Positions 33,263 to 42,345 of a stretch of 64,000 nucleotides of DNA are shown piece by piece. Both the position numbers and the translations under genes were made by a program. The notes under the pieces are model-generated. The model was not told the origin of the DNA. It saw only the letters and a program-made list of their open reading frames with translations, and did not search any database. Positions within the stretch are counted from its first letter, which is position 1; every line of letters begins with the position of its first letter. The stretch covers positions 124,001-188,000 of the forward strand of contig CAVWQS010000040.1 in the NCBI GenBank assembly GCA_963757155.1, written 5' to 3'. Source of the DNA: DASXQK01 sp963757155 (lineage in GTDB: Bacteria > Pseudomonadota > Alphaproteobacteria > Dongiales > Dongiaceae).

Positions 33263-33769
33263 GTGAGCAGCGACTCCCTCCGACCGGCCGCGGCGCGAGT
33301 CCAGGCGCTCCTGAGGGAGATGGGGCTGGAGGCGGAGGTCGTCGAATTCGCCGAAACGACCCGGAGCTCGGCGGAGGCTGCCGGCCAGATCGGCTGCGAC
33401 ACGGCCCAGATCGCCAAATCCCTGGTCTTCCGGGCCAAGGGCTCCAACCGGCCGGTGCTGGTCATCGCCAGCGGCGTCAACCGGGTGGATGAGAAGGCGG
33501 TGGAGGCCCTGCTGGGGGAGAAGCTCGGCAAGGCGGATGCCGATTTCGTCCGCGACAAGACGGGCTATGCCATCGGCGGCGTGGCGCCGGTCGGCCATGC
33601 GACCAAGCCCGCCACCTTCATCGACGAGGATCTGCTCCGTTTCGAGGTCATCTGGGCGGCGGCGGGCACGCCCTTTGCCGTCTTCCGCCTGACCCCGGCC
33701 GACCTCACCCGGCTGACCGGCGGCCAGGTCGCCCGGATCGCCCAGAGACCGGTTCCCCCGGCTTCCTAG
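33263..33769 (+). CDS. YbaK/EbsC-family trans-editing deacylase
   Basis: A 168-residue protein of the YbaK/prolyl-tRNA editing superfamily; members hydrolyse mischarged Cys- or Ala-tRNAPro. It shows the DTAQIAKSLVFRAKGSNRPVLVIASGVNRVDEKAVEALLGEKLGKADADFVRDKTGYAIGGVAPVGHATKP pattern with the catalytic Lys of AKSLVF. GTG start two bases after proC, so it is translationally linked. Which amino acid it edits is unknown. Confidence 0.88.
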   Translation: MSSDSLRPAAARVQALLREMGLEAEVVEFAETTRSSAEAAGQIGCDTAQIAKSLVFRAKGSNRPVLVIASGVNRVDEKAVEALLGEKLGKADADFVRDKTGYAIGGVAPVGHATKPATFIDEDLLRFEVIWAAAGTPFAVFRLTPADLTRLTGGQVARIAQRPVPPAS

Positions 33770-33844
33770 GCAACCGCCTTCCAATCCTGGCATTGAATTC
33801 CTATCTTTAGGGGGAACACCCCTCAGCATCGGGAGGACGCGGCC

Positions 33845-34498
33845 ATGGCCAAGAAGCCCCGCGCGGCAGCCAAGAAATCCGGCAACGGCAATGATTCGGG
33901 CCGGCAAGACCCCGGCCAGCCGGGGACCAGCCAACATGTGATCGATACCGCCCTTAATCTCGCGGCCGAGAAGGGCTGGCGGGATCTGGCGCTGGCCGAT
34001 ATCGCCCAGGCGGCGGGCATGTCCCTGGCGGAGCTCTATGGGCTCCACCCCTCCAAGCAGGCGATCCTCGATGCCTATCGGCGGGGAATCGACCGCGACG
34101 TGCTGGCCGAGACCGAGGTGCCGGAGGGTCCGGCGAAGGACCGGCTGTTCGACGTGCTGATGCGCCGGCTGGACAAGCTCGAGCCCCATAAGGCGGGGCT
34201 GGTGCGGATCGGCGAGGATTCGGCCCGCGATCCCTTGGCCATGATCTGCGGCCTCGGCCGCCTGGAGCACTCCATGGCAGCGATGCTGGAGGCGGCAGGG
34301 ATTTCGGCCGGCGGGTTTCGCGGCGTGCTGAGGACCAAGGGCCTCTCGGCGGTCTATCTCTCCGCGCTTCGGACTTGGTTCAAAGATGAGACGGCGGACA
34401 AGTCGAAGACCATGGCGGCGCTGGACAAGGCCCTGGGTCGCGCCGACCGCCTGGCCAGCCGGTTCCATCGCCCCGAGAAGCGCAGCGCGGCATCATGA
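33845..34498 (+). CDS. TetR-family transcriptional regulator
   Basis: A 217-residue protein. A basic, disordered N-terminal tail of about 33 residues (KKPRAAAKKSGNGND...) precedes a TetR-like HTH: HVIDTALNLAAEKGWRDLALADIAQAAGMSLAELYGLHPSKQAILDAYRRGIDRDVL. The C-terminal part (KDRLFDVLMRRLDKLEPHKAGLVRIGEDSARDP) resembles the COQ9-like/TetR subgroup found beside phasin genes. GGGAGGA precedes the start. A small hairpin (AGGGG/CCCCT near 33809-33825) lies upstream. Next to the phasin gene, so regulation of storage granules is possible but unproven. Confidence 0.75.
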   Translation: MAKKPRAAAKKSGNGNDSGRQDPGQPGTSQHVIDTALNLAAEKGWRDLALADIAQAAGMSLAELYGLHPSKQAILDAYRRGIDRDVLAETEVPEGPAKDRLFDVLMRRLDKLEPHKAGLVRIGEDSARDPLAMICGLGRLEHSMAAMLEAAGISAGGFRGVLRTKGLSAVYLSALRTWFKDETADKSKTMAALDKALGRADRLASRFHRPEKRSAAS

Positions 34499-34534
34499 TA
34501 AGTGTTAATTTTCAGTTACCTAACTCTAGCTATA

Positions 34535-34582
34535 TTGCACTGCAACATTTCCCTTGACGCAACTGCGAAGGCCCTCTATATA
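34535..34582 (+). promoter_or_regulatory. Phasin promoter with upstream TTGCA-C-TGCAA palindrome
   Basis: TTGACG (34554-34559) and TATATA (34577-34582) are spaced 17 bases, a near-consensus sigma-70 promoter. Eight bases before the -35 box is the perfect palindrome TTGCACTGCAA (34535-34545). TGC-rich dyads of this kind are the known type of target for PhaR repressors of phasin genes. Confidence 0.7.
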
Positions 34583-34644
34583 CCGCTCAGATTGTGCAGC
34601 GCAGCATGGGTTGCGTACCGCCAACAACCGAGCGAGGGTTTACC

Positions 34645-35157
34645 ATGGTGAAGAACACCACGAATTTCTTTGATCCCGAGTTCATGAAAGCGCCGGACTT
34701 CTCCCAGTGGCAGTCGGAATTCACGAAGCTGTTCGGTGATTTCGGCAAGCTCTGGAACACCGGCAAGACTCCCAGTTTTGACGTCAACTGGCTGCTCGCC
34801 TATCAGCGCAAGAACATCGAGGCGTTCACGGCCGCCCATCAGCGCGCCGTCGAGGGTGCCCAGGCTGTCGCCAAGCGGCAGGTTGAGCTGGCCCGCGCGA
34901 GCGCCGAGGACCTGTCCAAGGCGACCAAGGAGCTGGTCACCGCTGGCAGCGTCGAGGACAAGATGACGAAGCAGGCCGAGACGGCGAAGGACGCCTTCGA
35001 GGCGGCCGTCGCCAGCGTCAACGAGCTGGCCGTGCTGATCCAGAAGTCCCAGGCCGAGGCTTTCGAAGTGATCCGCAAGCGCGTCGTCGACAATTTCGAC
35101 GAGGTGAAGGCGGCATTCGAGCCGGCCAAGGTCGTGCCGACCAAGAAGGCGGCCTAA
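34645..35157 (+). CDS. Phasin family protein (polyhydroxyalkanoate granule-associated)
   Basis: A 170-residue largely helical protein matching phasin_2: FFDPEFMKAPDFSQWQSEFTKLFGDFG near the N-terminus, then LLAYQRKNIEAFTAAHQRAVEGAQAVAKRQVELARASAEDLSKATKELV, SVEDKMTKQAETAKDAFEAAVASVNELAVLIQKSQAEAFEVIRKRVVDNFDEVKAAFE, and a basic tail. Phasins coat polyester granules. Start at 34645; a longer upstream frame lies across the promoter and is discounted. Strong promoter and strong terminator suggest high monocistronic expression. Confidence 0.93.
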   Translation: MVKNTTNFFDPEFMKAPDFSQWQSEFTKLFGDFGKLWNTGKTPSFDVNWLLAYQRKNIEAFTAAHQRAVEGAQAVAKRQVELARASAEDLSKATKELVTAGSVEDKMTKQAETAKDAFEAAVASVNELAVLIQKSQAEAFEVIRKRVVDNFDEVKAAFEPAKVVPTKKAA

Positions 35158-35243
35158 CAACCGTCTGACGGGCGGAAGTCTTCCGCCCAAGCGTTCAAGA
35201 GACAGGCGGCTTCGTTCCCTCCCTGTCGGAGCCGCCTTAACGA

Positions 35244-35285
35244 GACCGCCGCGTTCCCCCCGACGCGGCGGTCTTTCTTTTTCCG
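35244..35285 (+). terminator. Rho-independent terminator after phasin
   Basis: GACCGCCGCG (35244-35253) pairs perfectly with CGCGGCGGTC (35264-35273) around a ten-base loop and is followed by TTTCTTTTTCC. Two weaker hairpins precede it at about 35168-35188 (GGGCGGAA/TTCCGCCC) and 35206-35237 (GGCGGCT/AGCCGCC). Confidence 0.9.
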
Positions 35286-35344
35286 CCTTCTTTTCTTTCG
35301 CGGTCGGCTTTTCTTTCGCGGTGGTCCCCGCTAGCGTCACGGCC

Positions 35345-35707
35345 ATGAGCGAAGATCCCGCCGTACCGGCAGCCCCAATCACTTATGACGATTTCCGCCG
35401 CGTCGATATCCGCGTCGGCACCATCCTCGCCGCCGAGCCCTTTCCCGAGGCGCGCCGCCCGGCGGTCAAGCTCACCATCGATTTCGGCGAAGCGATCGGG
35501 CTGAAGAAGAGCTCGGCCCAGATCGTCACGCACTACCGCCTCGAGGAGTTGGTCGGCCGCCAGGTCGCCGCCGTCGTCAATTTCCCGCGCAAGCAGATCG
35601 GCAAATTCATGTCCGAGGTGCTGGTGCTGGGCTTTCCCGATGCCGCGGGCGAAGTCGTGATGATCGCCCCGGATAAGCCGGTGCCGAACGGCGGGCGGCT
35701 GTTCTAG
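35345..35707 (+). CDS. csaA: tRNA-binding protein CsaA
   Basis: A 120-residue OB-fold (EMAP/tRNA-bind domain) protein: ITYDDFRRVDIRVGTILAAEPFPEARRPAVKLTIDFGEAIGLKKSSAQIVTHYRLEELVGRQVAAVVNFPRKQIGKFMSEVLVLGFP. CsaA binds tRNA and shows chaperone-like activity with export substrates in Bacillus. Start placed at the ATG at 35345; a GTG at 35321 would extend it by eight residues. Stands alone. Confidence 0.93.
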   Translation: MSEDPAVPAAPITYDDFRRVDIRVGTILAAEPFPEARRPAVKLTIDFGEAIGLKKSSAQIVTHYRLEELVGRQVAAVVNFPRKQIGKFMSEVLVLGFPDAAGEVVMIAPDKPVPNGGRLF

Positions 35708-35837
35708 GGATAGCGATCAGATCGAGCGCGGCTTCGCCTCTGCGGGGACGATGGAGGCAGCGCAAGAGTCGGAGTTTCGGCGCCGGCCCGTCCGCTTACA
35801 TAAACATCAAGCCTAGATGTAATCGGAGGTACGGGAC

Positions 35838-36368
35838 ATGACACGCATCGATCACGACGTCGCGACCGCGGAGAAGACGCTGCAGGTGGCGGTCGGCGAC
35901 AGCTCGCTCGGGCCCATCCTGGTCGCGAGCAGCGAAAAGGGCGTTTCGGCAATTCTTTTCGGCAGCGACAGGGATGCGCTGCTCTCGGAGTTGCGGACGG
36001 AGTTTCCCCATGCGGGCTTCGTCGAGGTCGAGGATCAAAGTGAGGTCTTCGCCAAAGTGGTGCGCCTGGTGGAGCAGCCCAGCCGCGGTTTCGATCTACC
36101 GCTCGACATCATCGGGACCGATTTCCAGCGGCGCGTCTGGCAGGCGATCGAGGCGATCCCGGTGGGCGAGACGGCAAGCTATGCCGAGGTCGCCCGCAGG
36201 ATCGGCTCGCCCGACGCCGTCCGCGCGGTGGCGCAGGCTTGCGGGGCCAACAGGCTGGCGGTGGTCATCCCTTGCCACAGGATCGGCCGCGCCGATGGTT
36301 CACCCTCGGGCTATCGCTGGGGCATGGAGCGGAAGCAAGCCTTGCTCGAGCGCGAGGCCCGGGCGTAA
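35838..36368 (+). CDS. Methylated-DNA--[protein]-cysteine S-methyltransferase (Ada C-terminal-like)
   Basis: A 176-residue suicide repair enzyme that takes alkyl groups from O6-alkylguanine. DFQRRVWQAIEAIPVGETASYAEVARRIGSPDAVRAVAQACGANRLAVVIPCHRIGRADGSPSGYRWGMERKQALLE contains the acceptor Cys in PCHR and the Arg finger. The N-terminal half (VAVGDSSLGPILVASSEKGVSAILFGSDRDALL) is typical of the C-terminal half of Ada, but the Ada zinc and AraC domains are absent. Start at 35838 with CGGAGG upstream. Followed by alkB 28 bases on, forming a two-gene alkylation-repair unit. Confidence 0.93.
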   Translation: MTRIDHDVATAEKTLQVAVGDSSLGPILVASSEKGVSAILFGSDRDALLSELRTEFPHAGFVEVEDQSEVFAKVVRLVEQPSRGFDLPLDIIGTDFQRRVWQAIEAIPVGETASYAEVARRIGSPDAVRAVAQACGANRLAVVIPCHRIGRADGSPSGYRWGMERKQALLEREARA

Positions 36369-36396
36369 GCCTTGGGGCTGTCGGGATGCGGAAAAG

Positions 36397-37053
36397 ATGA
36401 CGATGCAGGACCTATTCGGCGAGCTCGAGACGGACCGGCCCCGGCAGGAAAAGCTGGGGCCGGGCGCCTTGCTGCTGCGTGGGCGTGCCTTGCCGGTGGA
36501 GAAGCCGATTCTCGCCGCCCTCGACGAGATCGTGGGGCAGGCGCCTTTCCGCCGGATGACCACGCCGGGCGGATTCGAGATGTCGGTCGCCATGACGAAT
36601 TGCGGGGCGGCAGGCTGGGTCACCGACCGGCGCGGCTATCGCTACGATCCGGTGGATCCGGTGAGCGGCCTGCCTTGGCCGGCTTTGCCGGAGGTGTTCC
36701 TCCGGCTGGCGCGGGCGGTGGCGGCGGAGGCCGGCTTCGAGCGCTTCCGCCCCGATGCCTGCCTGATCAATTGCTACGAGCCCGGGACGCGACTCTCCCT
36801 GCATCAGGACAAGGACGAGAGAAATCACGACCATCCCGTCGTCTCGGTGTCCTTCGGCCTGCCGGCGGTCTTCCAGTTCGGCGGTGCGAGCCGGAGCGAC
36901 AAGACAATGCGGGTGCCGCTCATCCATGGCGATATCGTGGTCTGGGGCGGGCCGTCGCGGCTGTTCTATCACGGGGTTCTGCCCCTTAGGGAAGGCGAGC
37001 ACCCGCTCCTCGGCCGCCGGCGCATCAACCTCACTCTGCGCAAGGCGCTTTAG
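36397..37053 (+). CDS. alkB: DNA oxidative demethylase AlkB
   Basis: Fe(II)/2-oxoglutarate dioxygenase that repairs 1-methyladenine and 3-methylcytosine. The 218-residue product shows FRRMTTPGGFEMSVAMTNCG, the nucleotide lid, RFRPDACLINCYEPGTRLSLHQDKDE (HxD iron ligands) with HPVVSVSFGLPAVFQFGG, distal His in SRLFYHGVLPL and the 2OG-binding RINLTLR. Start at 36397 (MTMQDLFGELE). Normal length. Co-transcribed with the O6-methyltransferase gene. Confidence 0.95.
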   Translation: MTMQDLFGELETDRPRQEKLGPGALLLRGRALPVEKPILAALDEIVGQAPFRRMTTPGGFEMSVAMTNCGAAGWVTDRRGYRYDPVDPVSGLPWPALPEVFLRLARAVAAEAGFERFRPDACLINCYEPGTRLSLHQDKDERNHDHPVVSVSFGLPAVFQFGGASRSDKTMRVPLIHGDIVVWGGPSRLFYHGVLPLREGEHPLLGRRRINLTLRKAL

Positions 37054-37063
37054 CTTCCGCTGT

Positions 37064-37882
37064 TCAAGCCTCGCGGTGGCGGAGCAGGAAGGCGAGCACC
37101 GCGGCGTTGAAGGCGTCCGGCTTCTCGATATTGCTGAGATGTCCTGCGCCGGGAATGACGGTGAGCGCCGAGCCCGGCAGATCGCGATGCATCGCCTCGC
37201 TGAGATGGGGCGGGGTCAGCCGGTCCTCGGCGCCGACGACGAAATGGGTCGGCATGGTGATGCCCGTGAGATCGCCGACGAGATCCTGATTGACCGTGGC
37301 CTCGAGGGATTTGAGATAGGAGGTCTTGCGCAGCGCCGTGATGCTGGCGACGAGCCGCGCCAGCACCTCGGGCGGTGCGGTGGGGCTCATCAGGGAGCGG
37401 GCGACCTTGTCGGCGATATCGCGGGGCTCCTTGCCGGCCAGCAGCGGATCGCGCCGGCTGGCCACGAACTCCGCCCGCTTCTCCGCCGACAGGGTCGAGA
37501 AGCCGCGATCGGTATCCACCAGGGTCAGCGAGGCGACCCGCCCCGGATAGAGCAAGGCGAAACGCATGGAGATGCGCCCGCCCATGGAGAGGCCCACCAG
37601 ATGGGCCTTCGCCGCGCCGAAGTGATCGATGACGCGGCGCAGGTCATGGGCGAAATCGTCGAAGGCGAGGGGACCTTCATAATCCTCGCTGCCGCCATAG
37701 CCCCGGGCATCCCAGGCAACGGCCGTGAAATGCGGTGCGAAGGCCGGAAGCTGCTCCCGCCAGTTGGAGCGGTTGCCCCCGATGCCATGCAGGAACAGGA
37801 GCAGCGGCCCTGTCCCCATGACATCCACCGCGAGGCGCGGGGAGGGTCCGATCTCGGATGTTCGAGGCGTTGCGTCCGTCAT
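37064..37882 (-). CDS. Alpha/beta hydrolase (enol-lactonase/NicD-like), last gene of the catabolic operon
   Basis: A 272-residue alpha/beta hydrolase with nucleophile motif GLSMGG, oxyanion HGIGGNRSNW, acid VVGAEDRLTPP and His of IPGAGHLSN. Overall resembles 3-oxoadipate enol-lactonase and N-formylmaleamate deformylase NicD, so it could hydrolyse the ring-cleavage product of the NicX-like enzyme. It is the promoter-distal gene of the twelve-gene leftward operon, 13 bases after livF. The other hydrolase of the operon (42342-43184) is an alternative candidate for the same step. Confidence 0.82.
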   Translation of the reverse strand: MTDATPRTSEIGPSPRLAVDVMGTGPLLLFLHGIGGNRSNWREQLPAFAPHFTAVAWDARGYGGSEDYEGPLAFDDFAHDLRRVIDHFGAAKAHLVGLSMGGRISMRFALLYPGRVASLTLVDTDRGFSTLSAEKRAEFVASRRDPLLAGKEPRDIADKVARSLMSPTAPPEVLARLVASITALRKTSYLKSLEATVNQDLVGDLTGITMPTHFVVGAEDRLTPPHLSEAMHRDLPGSALTVIPGAGHLSNIEKPDAFNAAVLAFLLRHREA

Positions 37883-37895
37883 CTCTGTGTTTCCT

Positions 37896-38608
<713 letters not shown>

Positions 38609-38612
<4 letters not shown>

Positions 38613-39337
38613 GTGCCCTCGCCGTAATAGACGCGGAGCACGGTGGGGTCGCGGGCGATGGCGCCGGGATCGCCCGCGGCGATCAGCTCGCCGTGATGCA
38701 GCACCAGGATGCGGTCGGACTGCTGCATCAAGGCCCGCATGACATGCTCGATGATGAGCAGGGTCAGGCGATGGCGCTGCCTTATGGCGGCGATCAGCCC
38801 CAGCATCTCGGCCACCTCGGTGGGCGTGAGACCGGCCATGACCTCGTCGAGCAGCAGGAAACGGGCGCCGGTGCCGAGCGCACGCGCGACCTCGAGGCGC
38901 TTCTGCCCCGAGAGGGTCAGGGTCTCCGCCAGATCGCCGGCGCGATCGGCGAGGCCGACGGCGGCCAGCGCGCTCGCGGCCTGGGTCTCGGCATCGCGCT
39001 GGCTCGGCCGCTCGGGATTGCCGTAGAGGGCCGCGACCACGACATTGTCGAGGACGCTGAGGCCGCCGAAAGGCTTCACGATCTGGAAGGTCCGGGCGAT
39101 CCCCATGCGGCAGATCCGATCGGGCGAGAGCCCCAGCAGGGAGCGCGACCCCAGCCGGATATCGCCGCCGTCCGGCCGGCCATGGCCGGCGATCAGGCTG
39201 AACAGGGTCGTTTTCCCCGCGCCATTGGCTCCCATGATGCCGACGGTCTCGCCCTCGGCGACGGTGAAGGAGATGTCGGAGAGCACGCGCAGGCCCCCGA
39301 AGGATTTCGATACCTGCTCGACGGCGAGCCCGGTCAC
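38609..39337 (-). CDS. LIV-type ABC transporter ATP-binding protein (LivG)
   Basis: A 242-residue ATPase: EQVSKSFGGLRVLSDISFTVAEGETVGIMGANGAGKTTLFSLIAGHGRPDGGDI (Walker A), FGGLSVLDNVVVAALYG, LSGQKRLEVARALGTGARFLLLDEVMAGLTPTEVAEM (signature and Walker B; the signature is LSGQK). The GTG start at 39337 overlaps the livM stop (GTGA). Longer frames upstream run antisense or out of frame through livM and are not used. Confidence 0.92.
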
Positions 39338-40245
39338 GTGGGGCTCCGCCGCAGCCGGCTCAGCACGATCCCGGCGATCCCCCTGGGGATGAAGAGCACG
39401 AAGAAGATCAGGAGCAGGCCCAGCACCACCATGTAGAACTGGGGCAGCCGCGCCCAGAGCAGCTCGGACAGCAGGGTGAAGAAGGCCGCGCCCAGCAGCG
39501 GGCCTCGGGCATCGTCCGAGCCGCCAACCACCGCCATGGTGACGATGGTGAAGGAGACCGTCGGGTCGAAGGCCTGCATCGGTTCGAAATAGGCGGTGCG
39601 CAACGCGACCAGCCCGCCGACGATGCCGGGAATGATCGAGGAGAGGACGAAGGCGATGAGCTTGAGGCGGGTCGTCGGCACGCCCACGGTCTCCGCGGCC
39701 TCCTCGTTCTCGCGCAGCGCCAGCAGGCCGCGGCCGAGACGCGAGCCGCGGATGAGCACCGCGCCCAGGGTCGCCGCCACGGCGAGCCCCAAGGCGATGG
39801 CGTAGAGCCAGGGGAGGTCGGGGGCGCCGAACATCAGCCGGCTGAACTCGCCGAGCCGGGATTCGATGAGGATCACGACATATTTGACCAGCTCGGCGAT
39901 GCCGAAGGTCAGGATGACGAAATAGGGGCCGCGGACGCGCAGGACCGGCAGGCCGACCAGAAGCGCGAAGGCGCCCGCGACCGCGCCGGCCAGGACCAGG
40001 GCCACCGGCAAAGGCAGCACGCCCCAGGACAGCGCCACGACATAGGCGCCGAGCCCGTAGAACACCACATGGCCGAGGGAGACGTAGCCGGCCATGGCGG
40101 AGAGCACGGTCCAGCTCTGCACCAGAGCGATCCAGCAGCAGAGGGAAAAGCCGATGCCGAGCAGATAGCTCGACCCCGACAGCGGCAAGGCCGCGCCCAG
40201 CACGGCGACCAGAAGCGGCAGCTCGAGAGCGCCGCGGCGTGTCAT
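39334..40245 (-). CDS. LIV-type ABC transporter permease (LivM)
   Basis: A 303-residue membrane protein with about nine to ten helices (LELPLLVAVLGAALPLSGSSYLLGIGFSLCCWIALVQSWTVLSAMAGYVSLGHVVFYGLGAYVVAL, then EENEEAAETVGVPTTRLKLIAFVLSSIIPGIVGGLVA). The EEnE-A-xxxG coupling motif touching the ATPase is clear. Starts at 40245, overlapping livH by four bases. C-terminal helices end LLLIFFVLFIPRGIAGIV. Confidence 0.92.
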   Translation of the reverse strand: MTRRGALELPLLVAVLGAALPLSGSSYLLGIGFSLCCWIALVQSWTVLSAMAGYVSLGHVVFYGLGAYVVALSWGVLPLPVALVLAGAVAGAFALLVGLPVLRVRGPYFVILTFGIAELVKYVVILIESRLGEFSRLMFGAPDLPWLYAIALGLAVAATLGAVLIRGSRLGRGLLALRENEEAAETVGVPTTRLKLIAFVLSSIIPGIVGGLVALRTAYFEPMQAFDPTVSFTIVTMAVVGGSDDARGPLLGAAFFTLLSELLWARLPQFYMVVLGLLLIFFVLFIPRGIAGIVLSRLRRSPT

Positions 40246-41132
40246 CGCAGGATCCGGCCGCGGCCGAGCAGGCCCTGGGGGCGCAGCAGCAGGACGGCGA
40301 CGAAGACGCCATAGACCAGCACCGATTGGAAGCTGGCCGAGGTGAGCGCGACGCCATAGATCTGCAGCGCGCCGAGCAGGAATCCGGCGGCGAGCCCGGC
40401 GCTGATATTGCCGAGCCCGCCGAGGATGATGACGACGAAGGCGGAGATGGTGAAGGGAAAGCCCATGAAGGGTGAGATCTGCTCCGTGGTCGAGACCAGC
40501 ACCCCGGCGACGGCGGCGATCGCGAAGCCGAGGCAGAGGCTGGCGAGCTGGACCCGGTCGATATTGACGCCGACGATCAGCGCCGCCTCGCGGCGCTCGA
40601 TCAGCGCCTTGATCGCCAGGCCGAAGACATGGAGGCGCAGCAGGAGATAGAGGGCGAGGCAGATGACAAGGGCGACGCCCAGGGCCAGCAGCCGGTTGCC
40701 GGTCATGGCGATATTGCCGAGGTGATAGACGTCGTCGAGATAGAGATAGCCGCGGGGCGAGGCGGTGAAGGCAAGGGCGGCGAGGTTTTGCAGGATCACC
40801 GAGATGCCGAAGAAGATGAGCAGCGAATTGCCTTCGAGGCGCCGCAGCAGGGCCGGGGTCGCCAGCATGCGCCGGAACAGGCAGACATAGGTGGCCCATC
40901 CCAGCAGCGCGCCGGCCAAGGCCGCGAAGCCGATGCCGAAGACCGGGGAGAGGCCCAGCAAGGTGAAGCCCCAGAAGGCGATATAGGCGCCGATCATGAC
41001 GAGATCGCCATGCGCCACATTGAGCAGGCGCATGGTGCCGTAGACGAGATTGAGCCCGAGGCCGATCAGGGCGTAGAGCGCCCCCGTCGAGAGCGCTGCG
41101 AACAGCAGCTGGCCCGACAGAAGAACGCTCAC
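40242..41132 (-). CDS. LIV-type ABC transporter permease (LivH)
   Basis: A 296-residue permease: LLFAALSTGALYALIGLGLNLVYGTMRLLNVAHGDLVMIGAYIAFW is the family start, and AIKALIERREAALIVGVNIDRVQLASLCLGFAIAAVAGVL holds the ATPase-coupling motif. GTG start at 41132, 31 bases after the receptor gene. About eight transmembrane helices. Confidence 0.92.
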   Translation of the reverse strand: MSVLLSGQLLFAALSTGALYALIGLGLNLVYGTMRLLNVAHGDLVMIGAYIAFWGFTLLGLSPVFGIGFAALAGALLGWATYVCLFRRMLATPALLRRLEGNSLLIFFGISVILQNLAALAFTASPRGYLYLDDVYHLGNIAMTGNRLLALGVALVICLALYLLLRLHVFGLAIKALIERREAALIVGVNIDRVQLASLCLGFAIAAVAGVLVSTTEQISPFMGFPFTISAFVVIILGGLGNISAGLAAGFLLGALQIYGVALTSASFQSVLVYGVFVAVLLLRPQGLLGRGRILR

Positions 41133-41163
41133 GCCCCGATCTCCGCCTCTCTAGTCTGGTCGC

Positions 41164-42345
41164 CTACCAGCTCGTCTTCGGCTGATAGGGCGCCGTGGCG
41201 ACCGAGGGCGGCCAGACCAGCTCGATCTTGTCGCCCTGGACCTGCAGGAAGCTCGTCGGGGTGGTGATGTTCTCCACGCCCTTGAACTGGATCGGCCCGT
41301 TGATGGTGTCGAAGGTCGTGCTCGCGATCGCCTCGCGCAGCTTCTCATGGTCGAGCCCGGCCTTGGCCACCGCCTGCTGCAGGATCTCGCAGGAGATATA
41401 GGCCAGCGCGCTGTCGAGATGATCGGGGATTTCGTGGAAGCGCGCGACATAGGCGTCGTAGAAGGGCTTGGCCAGCGGCCAATCCTTCCGGCTCGGCGAC
41501 CAGTGGCCGATGGTGACGATGTCGTTCGACGCGCTGCCCAGCACCTTCTGGAAGAAGTCCATGGTCGGGCCGACCAGGACGAACTCGAAGGGCGCATCGA
41601 TGCCGAGCTCCTTCGCCTGCTTGGCATAGAGCACGGAATCCGAGGGGTAGGAGAGGACGATGACCCCATCCGGCTTGGCGCTTTTGACGGCGCTCAGCAT
41701 CGCCGTCATATCGGTGACGTCGGGCGGGTATTCCTCATTGACCAGGACCTTGATGCCTTCCTTGTCCAGGGCCGGCAGCAGGAAGGATTTGATCTCCTTG
41801 GAGAAGGGCAGGACGCTGGAGAGCAGCGCGATCGAGCTGACCTTGTTGGCCTTCAGCATGGCCGCCAGCTCGACGCCCATCTTGTCGGGGATCGCCGAGG
41901 TCGGGAACCAGATATAGCCCGGCTTGATGTCGCGCAGCTTGGCCGAGGCGGCGGAATTGCCGACCATGGGGAATTTGTATTTCTCCAGCACCGGCGCGAT
42001 GGCGAAATGGATCGGCGTGCCCCAGGGGGCCAGAAGCAGATCGACCTTGTCGTCGGTGATCAGCTTCTCGTAGATGCGCACCGCCTGGGCCGGATTCGAC
42101 TGATCGTCATAGACGACGAATTCGATCGGCCGCTTGGTGCCGCCGACATCGAGCCCGCCCTGGGCGTTGACCTGGTCGCGCCACAGCTCATAGGCGTTGA
42201 GCTGCGAGGGCGCTGCGGCCGCGAAGAGCCCGGTCTTGGAGATCGAGAATCCGATCCGCACCGGATCGGCGGCCTGGGCCGCCACGCCGGCGATGCCGAT
42301 GCCCGTTGCCAGGAGCATGCCGGTCAAGAGTTGACGCCTGTTCAT
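41164..42345 (-). CDS. LIV-type ABC transporter periplasmic substrate-binding protein
   Basis: A 393-residue type-I periplasmic receptor with a Tat-like signal peptide (MNRRQLLTGMLLATGIGIAGVAAQAADP). The mature part begins VRIGFSISKTGLFAAAAPSQLNAYELWRDQVNAQGGLDVGG and includes YDDQSNPAQAVRIYEKLITDDKVDLLLAPWGT and GVELAAMLKANKVSSIALLSS. Start at 42345 with GGGGAGG upstream, overlapping the hydrolase stop. Receptor for the importer encoded after it; its place inside a ring-degradation operon predicts an aromatic or N-heteroaromatic acid ligand. Confidence 0.92.
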   Translation of the reverse strand: MNRRQLLTGMLLATGIGIAGVAAQAADPVRIGFSISKTGLFAAAAPSQLNAYELWRDQVNAQGGLDVGGTKRPIEFVVYDDQSNPAQAVRIYEKLITDDKVDLLLAPWGTPIHFAIAPVLEKYKFPMVGNSAASAKLRDIKPGYIWFPTSAIPDKMGVELAAMLKANKVSSIALLSSVLPFSKEIKSFLLPALDKEGIKVLVNEEYPPDVTDMTAMLSAVKSAKPDGVIVLSYPSDSVLYAKQAKELGIDAPFEFVLVGPTMDFFQKVLGSASNDIVTIGHWSPSRKDWPLAKPFYDAYVARFHEIPDHLDSALAYISCEILQQAVAKAGLDHEKLREAIASTTFDTINGPIQFKGVENITTPTSFLQVQGDKIELVWPPSVATAPYQPKTSW

